Below the pieces are notes generated by a model. The model saw only the letters and a list, made by a program, of their open reading frames with translations. It ran no database searches and had not been told where the DNA came from. A DNA stretch of 64,000 bases from Parabacteroides goldsteinii. Its GTDB lineage: Bacteria; Bacteroidota; Bacteroidia; Bacteroidales; Tannerellaceae. The stretch lies in assembly GCF_015550595.1 (NCBI RefSeq), contig NZ_JADNBB010000004.1, positions 62,001-126,000 of the forward strand, read 5' to 3'. Both the position numbers and the translations under genes were made by a program. This document shows, in pieces, positions 59,706 through 64,000 of this stretch (within the stretch, counting starts at the first letter, position 1; every line of letters begins with the position of its first letter).

Positions 59706-60578
59706 ATGAAGATGAAACAGCCGGAATTAGGTAAGTACATTGCAGGGCTTCGGGAAACGAAAGGGTTGACCCAAGAGGAACTGGTAAGTAGATGTAATAT
59801 TAGTGTCCGAACTTTGCAACGTATCGAGTCAGGTAAAGTGGTACCAAGAAGTTACACATTGAGGCTAATTGCTACTGCACTGGATTGTGATTTGTTAGCT
59901 GTTCCGGAGGTTCAGGAAATTGGTAAAGCTGAACTCCCGGTTCATTTGTCATTCAAATCTGTTTTGAAAGATTTGTTTAACTTAAAAGTACACACAATGG
60001 CAAAATTATCAGTTTTAACAACGGCATGTCTGGCTATAGGTTTCAGTTTGTATACTGTCGGTTCCAAATGTAACGCACAGCAAATGATGAAAATGAATTT
60101 TGTAACAGACAATACCGGAGGATTTGAGGTACAACTTCCTCGCGGACTCCCCGGTTATGGAAGTTATATAAATAATGATACCGTTTTTATCAGGGCGGGG
60201 GAAGATTTGATCAAAGAGCATAAAGGATCTTTGTTTCTGAATAATGCTTTTGTTGGCCATGTACAGGAAAGTGATACGATAATATTTAAAAAGGGAAACC
60301 TATTTACTAAAAAGTCACTTATTATTAAGCCATATAGAATGAACGCTTCTTTGATATACAAAGATATTGTTTTTGTGACCCCTCAACCTATCAGTGGTTT
60401 TACTGATGATAATGGAGACACTTTCCGATCGGGGCCTCATACTTTTAAAGAAAGGGATAATCGAATATATCTGAATGATGTTTATCAGGGGGATGCTTTT
60501 GCAGGTGATACTGTTGTTTTATCCAGATCAGGTAAATTAGAGATTAGACGAAGTGTCCAGGAGAAATTAGATATATAA
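59706..60578 (+). CDS. Membrane-anchored XRE regulator with periplasmic beta domain
   Basis: Residues 8-65 are an XRE helix-turn-helix (KYIAGLRETKGLTQEELVSRC, ISVRTLQRIESGKVVPRSYTL). A single membrane helix follows at about 100-118 (LSVLTTACLAIGFSLYTVG), and the last 165 residues are predicted beta-rich (GSLFLNNAFVGHV, NRIYLNDVYQGDAFAGDTVVL) and would lie outside the inner membrane. The layout suggests a one-component sensor that reads a periplasmic signal and binds DNA at the membrane. The two DTV(F/V)-type repeats of the C-terminal half hint at a duplicated fold. Ligand unknown. Confidence 0.72.
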   Translation: MKMKQPELGKYIAGLRETKGLTQEELVSRCNISVRTLQRIESGKVVPRSYTLRLIATALDCDLLAVPEVQEIGKAELPVHLSFKSVLKDLFNLKVHTMAKLSVLTTACLAIGFSLYTVGSKCNAQQMMKMNFVTDNTGGFEVQLPRGLPGYGSYINNDTVFIRAGEDLIKEHKGSLFLNNAFVGHVQESDTIIFKKGNLFTKKSLIIKPYRMNASLIYKDIVFVTPQPISGFTDDNGDTFRSGPHTFKERDNRIYLNDVYQGDAFAGDTVVLSRSGKLEIRRSVQEKLDI

Positions 60579-60643
60579 TGAATATAGGTGGTGTTAGTAA
60601 AATACCGACACCACCTATGTTTTATACGTGTTGTTTAGAGTTG

Positions 60644-60991
60644 TTAAATGCCTTCATTCTCTATGAGTTTCCCTTTAAAGTCAAATTTTAGTTCTTCTCC
60701 GTTTGTTAACACGATTTGGTAGCCATAATCTACTACAGTTTCAACTTTTGTTATTTTTTCTTTTGCGTTAATTACCATATATTGATTTATTTCATCAGGC
60801 AAAACACTTAAAAGGGCCTCCGGAAATGGATGGCCATTCCCGTTAATTGTAAGCCATTGATAATATTTGTTCATAGTAATAACGAATCCATTAGGAAGCT
60901 CAATCTTGAAAATCAGTTTAGTGTAATCGTCTGGAGTACTGACTTTTTTGGATGTGATACCAACAAAATATTTATTTATAAACTCATCTAT
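60644..60991 (-). pseudogene. PepSY-like repeat segment cut off from the upstream gene by an in-frame TAG
   Basis: This frame is open from the codon after the TAG of the upstream lipoprotein gene (IDEFINKYFVGITSKKVS...) to a stop at 60644, in the same phase. It contains PepSY-like (BLIP-like) repeats: IELPNGFVITMNKYYQWLTINGNG, LPDEINQYMV and YQIVLTNGEELKFDFKGK. There is no start codon near its 5' end; the first Met (base 60874) lies inside a repeat. It is probably the former C-terminal part of the upstream protein, not a separate gene. Confidence 0.68.
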
Positions 60992-61855
60992 CTAATCTAA
61001 TTCAATAGTTATATGTTCTTTCTCCGGATCAATTACTACCTGGAGTGTTTTGCTAACCCGGATAGTGTATTGCGTAGAATGAGCTAGCAAGATTGCCGTT
61101 ATTTGAGCTTCTGGGTAACGGCTTGTGAGATACTCTTTTACCTTTGTAGGTAAGGATTCTATAATGGAAGTCGGTAATAGTTTTCCATAACCGTCAAGTT
61201 CTTTCCAATTATTATTAATATCAAATTCCAGTTTAATGTTTCCATTTAACCAAACTATGTAATTATAATCAGTATCCTCATTGATGGAGGTGTTTTTTAT
61301 TATGGTCTGATACTTTGCTTCTGGAAAATGATGAGATATGAATTGTTTTATTGATGTAGGTAGTTCATCCAGGCTGTTTATATCCAGTGTTTCTCCCAGG
61401 AATATACATTGATATGTCTGAAATGCAAGTTCCTTGTTGCTTTGTAATGTAAATATATTACCGAAAAAAGTAGGGGTGATTCCTATTATAGGATCATTGG
61501 GGTAATTTTTCCGAATGTATTCACTCTCTTCTCCTGAAAAAAATAGATTTAATGATCCCGGAAATGTGCTGTTTGGAGAAGTAATATTTAACCAATCTCC
61601 GATTTGATTAAACGTAATACTGAGATCGTCCTGGAAATAGACTTTGTAGTTATCTCCATTTTCCGGATCGGTAGAAGTTATTTTCTCTATTTTGGAAGGA
61701 GATTGATCGGGAAGATGATAAGTTAAGAAATTCTGTGCTTCAATCGGCAATTGCTTTGTTTTTAAATTCTCATCATCATCATTTGAACATCCGCCGAAAA
61801 AAGTAATACAGAAGAGCGATAGAAGTAAACACTGTATAGATATCGATCTTTTCAT
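60992..61855 (-). CDS. PepSY-like-repeat lipoprotein (possibly truncated by TAG)
   Basis: The ATG at 61855 (MKRSISIQCLLLSLFC) gives a lipoprotein signal with lipobox FGGC; a longer frame starts 13 codons upstream. The 287-residue product has about three PepSY-like repeats of the form LPxxaxxFLxxxxPxxxIxxI...YxVxFxxxxxIxFxxxGxW: LPIEAQNFLTYHLPDQSPSKI, LPTSIKQFISHHFPEAKYQTI, LPTKVKEYLTSRYPEAQITAI. It ends ELD then TAG, and the same frame continues for 116 codons of further repeats. Putative beta-lactamase-inhibitor-like proteins of this kind are common, exported and of unknown role. Confidence 0.72.
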   Translation of the reverse strand: MKRSISIQCLLLSLFCITFFGGCSNDDDENLKTKQLPIEAQNFLTYHLPDQSPSKIEKITSTDPENGDNYKVYFQDDLSITFNQIGDWLNITSPNSTFPGSLNLFFSGEESEYIRKNYPNDPIIGITPTFFGNIFTLQSNKELAFQTYQCIFLGETLDINSLDELPTSIKQFISHHFPEAKYQTIIKNTSINEDTDYNYIVWLNGNIKLEFDINNNWKELDGYGKLLPTSIIESLPTKVKEYLTSRYPEAQITAILLAHSTQYTIRVSKTLQVVIDPEKEHITIELD

Positions 61856-62133
61856 GGCCTTAGAGTTTAATATTAATATTACAAATGTAGTCAAATAATA
61901 AGCCGGGAATAAATTGGGTATGTTAAATCTGACTAAATAAATTGCACGTTTGGCAAATGAATTGCAGAATAAGATGTGAAATTGAATTTGTCAGAATGTT
62001 ATTTGGGTAAAAGAGGTAATACGTATATAAATTCACTACATTTACACGTCATTATTTGTCGGCAATAATAAAGTGACAAAACGACGACCTGCTCCTGTTA
62101 ATTGATAATATCTAATTTGAAGTGAAGATACAT

Positions 62134-62886
62134 ATGGATACGGAATTTATAAACTTAACAACGGACAATCTTGCAGATGAGCATTTGTGTTGCATTATCC
62201 GTACTAAAAAGCTCCATCCCGGTGTTGAGGCAAAGCGGCAATGGCTTTCTGACCGGCTGAATGAAGGCCATGTCTTTAGAAAGTTAAATGCAAAGGTTAC
62301 GGTTTTCATAGAGTATGCCCCTTTGGAAACAGCCTGGGTTCCTATAACGGGTGATAACTATTATTATATCTATTGCTTATGGATTTTGGGTAGTTACAAA
62401 GGGAAAGGGTATGGGAAATCGCTGATGGAGTATTGTATAGCCGATGCCAAAAAAAAGGGTAAATCCGGTATTTGTATGCTTGGAGCAAAAAAACAAAAAT
62501 CCTGGCTTTCCGACCAGTCGTTTGCAAAGAAGTTCGGCTTTGAGGCTGTTGATGTTACCGATAATGGATATGAATTGCTGGCACTCTCTTTTGACGGAAC
62601 AAAGCCGACGTTTGCGCAAAATGTCAGGAAACAAATGATTGAAAGTAAAGAACTGACAATTTATTATGATATGCAGTGTCCTTATATCGATCAAAAAATC
62701 GGAATTGTCAGACAGTATTGTGAAATGAATGATGTTCCTGTATCTTTCATCCAAGTGGATACGCTGCAAAAAGCCAAGGAGCTACCTTGCGTTTTCAACA
62801 ACTGGGCAGTGTTTTATAAAGGACATTTTGAGACGGTGAATTTATTACAGGATGTCGCCAGCTTAATGAGAATACTCAAAAAGTAA
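62134..62886 (+). CDS. YoaP-like GNAT N-acetyltransferase
   Basis: The ATG at 62134 (MDTEFINL) is preferred to a GTG 12 bp upstream. Residues about 1-150 are a GNAT fold with the acetyl-CoA loop GSYKGKGYGKSLMEYC near residue 90. The C-terminal 90 residues (IYYDMQCPYIDQKIGIVRQYCEMNDVPVSFIQV, FNNWAVFYKGHFETVNLL) form a YoaP-like, thioredoxin-fold-like tail with a Cys (QCPY). Substrate unknown. Neighbours give no clue. Confidence 0.85.
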   Translation: MDTEFINLTTDNLADEHLCCIIRTKKLHPGVEAKRQWLSDRLNEGHVFRKLNAKVTVFIEYAPLETAWVPITGDNYYYIYCLWILGSYKGKGYGKSLMEYCIADAKKKGKSGICMLGAKKQKSWLSDQSFAKKFGFEAVDVTDNGYELLALSFDGTKPTFAQNVRKQMIESKELTIYYDMQCPYIDQKIGIVRQYCEMNDVPVSFIQVDTLQKAKELPCVFNNWAVFYKGHFETVNLLQDVASLMRILKK

Positions 62887-62958
62887 AAACGTAATTCCTG
62901 CTTTTCCCTGTTGATTATTACCTCTATTGTGTATGTGATTTATAAATAAACAACAGAT

Positions 62959-63270
62959 ATGGCAACTGTAAGATTCGGATATACTCCAACCCATCCCGGC
63001 GAAGTGCTGAAGGACGAAATAGAATACCGTAAGATTTCACAACGGAAGCTGGCAGAGCAAATGGGCATCTCCTATAAAGCTCTCAACGACCTGCTGAACG
63101 GACGGCGCACGCTGACCATCATCACGGCTATGATGTTTGAGGCGGCATTGGATATACCCGCCGATTCACTGATGCGGCTGCAACTGAAATACAATATGCA
63201 GCAAGCGATGGGTGACCAGACCCTAATGGAGCGTTTGAACCAGATACGCAAATACGCCGCCCTGCTGTAA
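62959..63270 (+). CDS. HigA-family addiction-module antitoxin, orphan
   Basis: The 103-residue protein begins with the HigA head TPTHPGEVLKDEIEYRKISQRKLAEQMG, an XRE-type helix-turn-helix (ISYKALNDLLNGRRTLT) and a tail with the usual MFEAALDIPADSLMRLQLKYNMQQA. HigB toxin genes normally lie immediately upstream, but only 72 bp of non-coding sequence separate it from the GNAT gene. It is more GC-rich than its surroundings, which suggests recent arrival. The start is preceded by an AT-rich leader with no clear promoter. Confidence 0.85.
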   Translation: MATVRFGYTPTHPGEVLKDEIEYRKISQRKLAEQMGISYKALNDLLNGRRTLTIITAMMFEAALDIPADSLMRLQLKYNMQQAMGDQTLMERLNQIRKYAALL

Positions 63271-63682
63271 GGCTTTGGTGTACGGAAGAAACTTTCATCG
63301 GGAATGCTAAGGGGTGATCGGTTTTTTATACAAAAAAATAAGGTTTAGACCGAAGAATAAACTCCAGGTAACTTCTTGGATGAATGTATTTCATTTCTCC
63401 TTTACGACTTGGTGTTTATATTCATACATGGAGATTGTCGTAGTGTTTGAATATGAGCATGAAGTCGGAACACACTTATTCCGCTTTTGGGTGGGATGAT
63501 AGAAAAAAGGGACTGTCCCTACTCCTGCTCCCACTGGCAAAAAGCGGACAGAAAATATCCCGAACCGAAGGATGGGCACTGATAGTAATGTATTTCTGTT
63601 ACCTGCCCTAGTTGCTCAGGGATCTAAAAGCAGGACTCTTTGAAGGTCTTGCTTTTTTATACCTTTGTGGCTTTCATACATA
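63271..63682. other. Non-coding stretch with terminator and small palindromes
   Basis: No gene is supported. A 13-base palindrome AGGGACTGTCCCT occurs near 63507, and the terminator at 63626-63658 ends the stretch. The mixture of motifs suggests an old recombination seam. Confidence 0.45.
63626..63658 (+). terminator. Intrinsic terminator
   Basis: GCAGGAC (63630-63636) pairs with GTCTTGC (63646-63652), one G-U pair, flanked by AAAA on the left and six T on the right. It could serve the HigA transcript; its A-run also allows activity on the minus strand. Confidence 0.7.
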
Positions 63683-64000
63683 TTATTTTAAACGATCAGC
63701 ATGAGAAAGTTTTTTACCCAGACGTTGGATAGCTTCCAGCTGTTCTTTGACAGGAGCCATTCCGTCCTTATTCAACTTGATACTGTCGAGCCCCATTGCA
63801 TACAACATGCCGATTTTCTGGGCGACACTTCCGGCTTCCTGCGTAATTGTTCCTGATTATCTTCATTTAGCTGGTCGAATGTTCCAAAGCGTGAATACTC
63901 CGGTTTTAGAGGATTGTTCTTTATCCATCCTCCACAGGCATACTCATAAAAATCAGTACCGGGAGCTACTGTTGTGTCCAGATTTGCCAGCTTGATAGCG
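63683..64000 (-). pseudogene. M13 (PepO/neprilysin) metallopeptidase fragment, frameshifted and truncated
   Basis: On the minus strand the right edge reads AIKLANLDTTVAPGTDFYEYACGGWIKNNPLKPEYSRFGTFDQLNEDNQEQL, the N-terminal hallmark of M13 peptidases. Near 63845 the homology jumps to another frame (EAGSVAQKIGMLYAMGLDSIKLNKDGMAPVKEQL) with several residues missing, and the protein stops at TAA 63683-63685 after KKLSHADRLK. The zinc-binding HExxH part is therefore absent. The 5' end continues past the window. Confidence 0.8.

Noticed and set aside
63314-63579. Small frames on both strands between the HigA-type gene and the terminator
   Set aside because: They overlap each other on opposite strands and neither matches a known family.

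Overview
The window looks like chromosomal DNA of a gut Bacteroidales bacterium, most likely Parabacteroides or a close relative. The support is a SusC/SusD pair with an ECF sigma/FecR switch and a serine-type sulfatase, many TonB-dependent receptors, a type A T9SS sorting tail, HU-like proteins, and promoters of the Bacteroidetes form (TTTG, 19 bp, TAnnTTTG). The genus is an inference from gene content. No rRNA, tRNA, CRISPR array or intact insertion sequence was recognised.

Layout. 1-5226: an operon-like run with a tetraheme NapC/NrfH-type cytochrome fused to a SUMF1-fold domain (cut by the left edge), two Tat-exported lipoproteins (a Gfo/Idh/MocA oxidoreductase and a TIM-barrel sugar isomerase/epimerase), a RIC/YtfE-like protein that has lost most iron ligands, and a LuxR-type regulator with a degenerate receiver. 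5227-14195: two paralogous TonB receptors behind a perfect 20-bp palindrome, a six-copy 42-bp tandem repeat, an MFS carrier, hemN and hemG. This suggests uptake of, or adaptation to, porphyrin or heme. 14231-18744: small membrane proteins, glutamate dehydrogenase, and a minus-strand set (RlmI-like methyltransferase, DEDDy exonuclease, DUF5063).

19162-34395 is an AT-rich island by eye. It holds an HU-like protein preceded by 22-bp repeats, a membrane TPR-HTH regulator, a DUF3244 protein, an S74 tail-fibre-like protein with a T9SS tail, and a 1989-residue SpvB/VCBS/RHS protein ending in a GIY-YIG nuclease tip followed by an Imm26-like immunity gene. Downstream lies a graveyard of spare parts: a broken second copy of the immunity gene spliced to an RHS junction, two orphan RHS toxin tips with HExxH metalloprotease motifs, and three paralogous small proteins, two of them with signal peptides, that are good candidates for immunity proteins. 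This is the most interesting part of the window: a Bacteroidales RHS polymorphic-toxin locus with visible tip and immunity replacement.

34709-45071: an outer-membrane barrel protein, then a SusCD/sulfatase utilisation locus whose ECF sigma and FecR genes are separated by an AlkC-like DNA glycosylase gene. 45259-50993: housekeeping genes (ftsK, lolA-like, trxB, GHL10-type hydrolase). 51041-54231: a Cys-rich small protein, a TonB receptor and an exported HMA metallochaperone, probably for copper or another soft metal. 54386-57006: a second ECF sigma with an envelope-spanning anti-sigma/barrel protein and a lipoprotein. 57064-64000: trxA followed by a patchy, AT-rich accessory stretch with a collapsed hipBA module, a membrane-bound XRE regulator, a PepSY-like repeat lipoprotein split by an in-frame TAG, a YoaP-like GNAT, an orphan HigA-type antitoxin, and a decayed M13 peptidase fragment running off the right edge.
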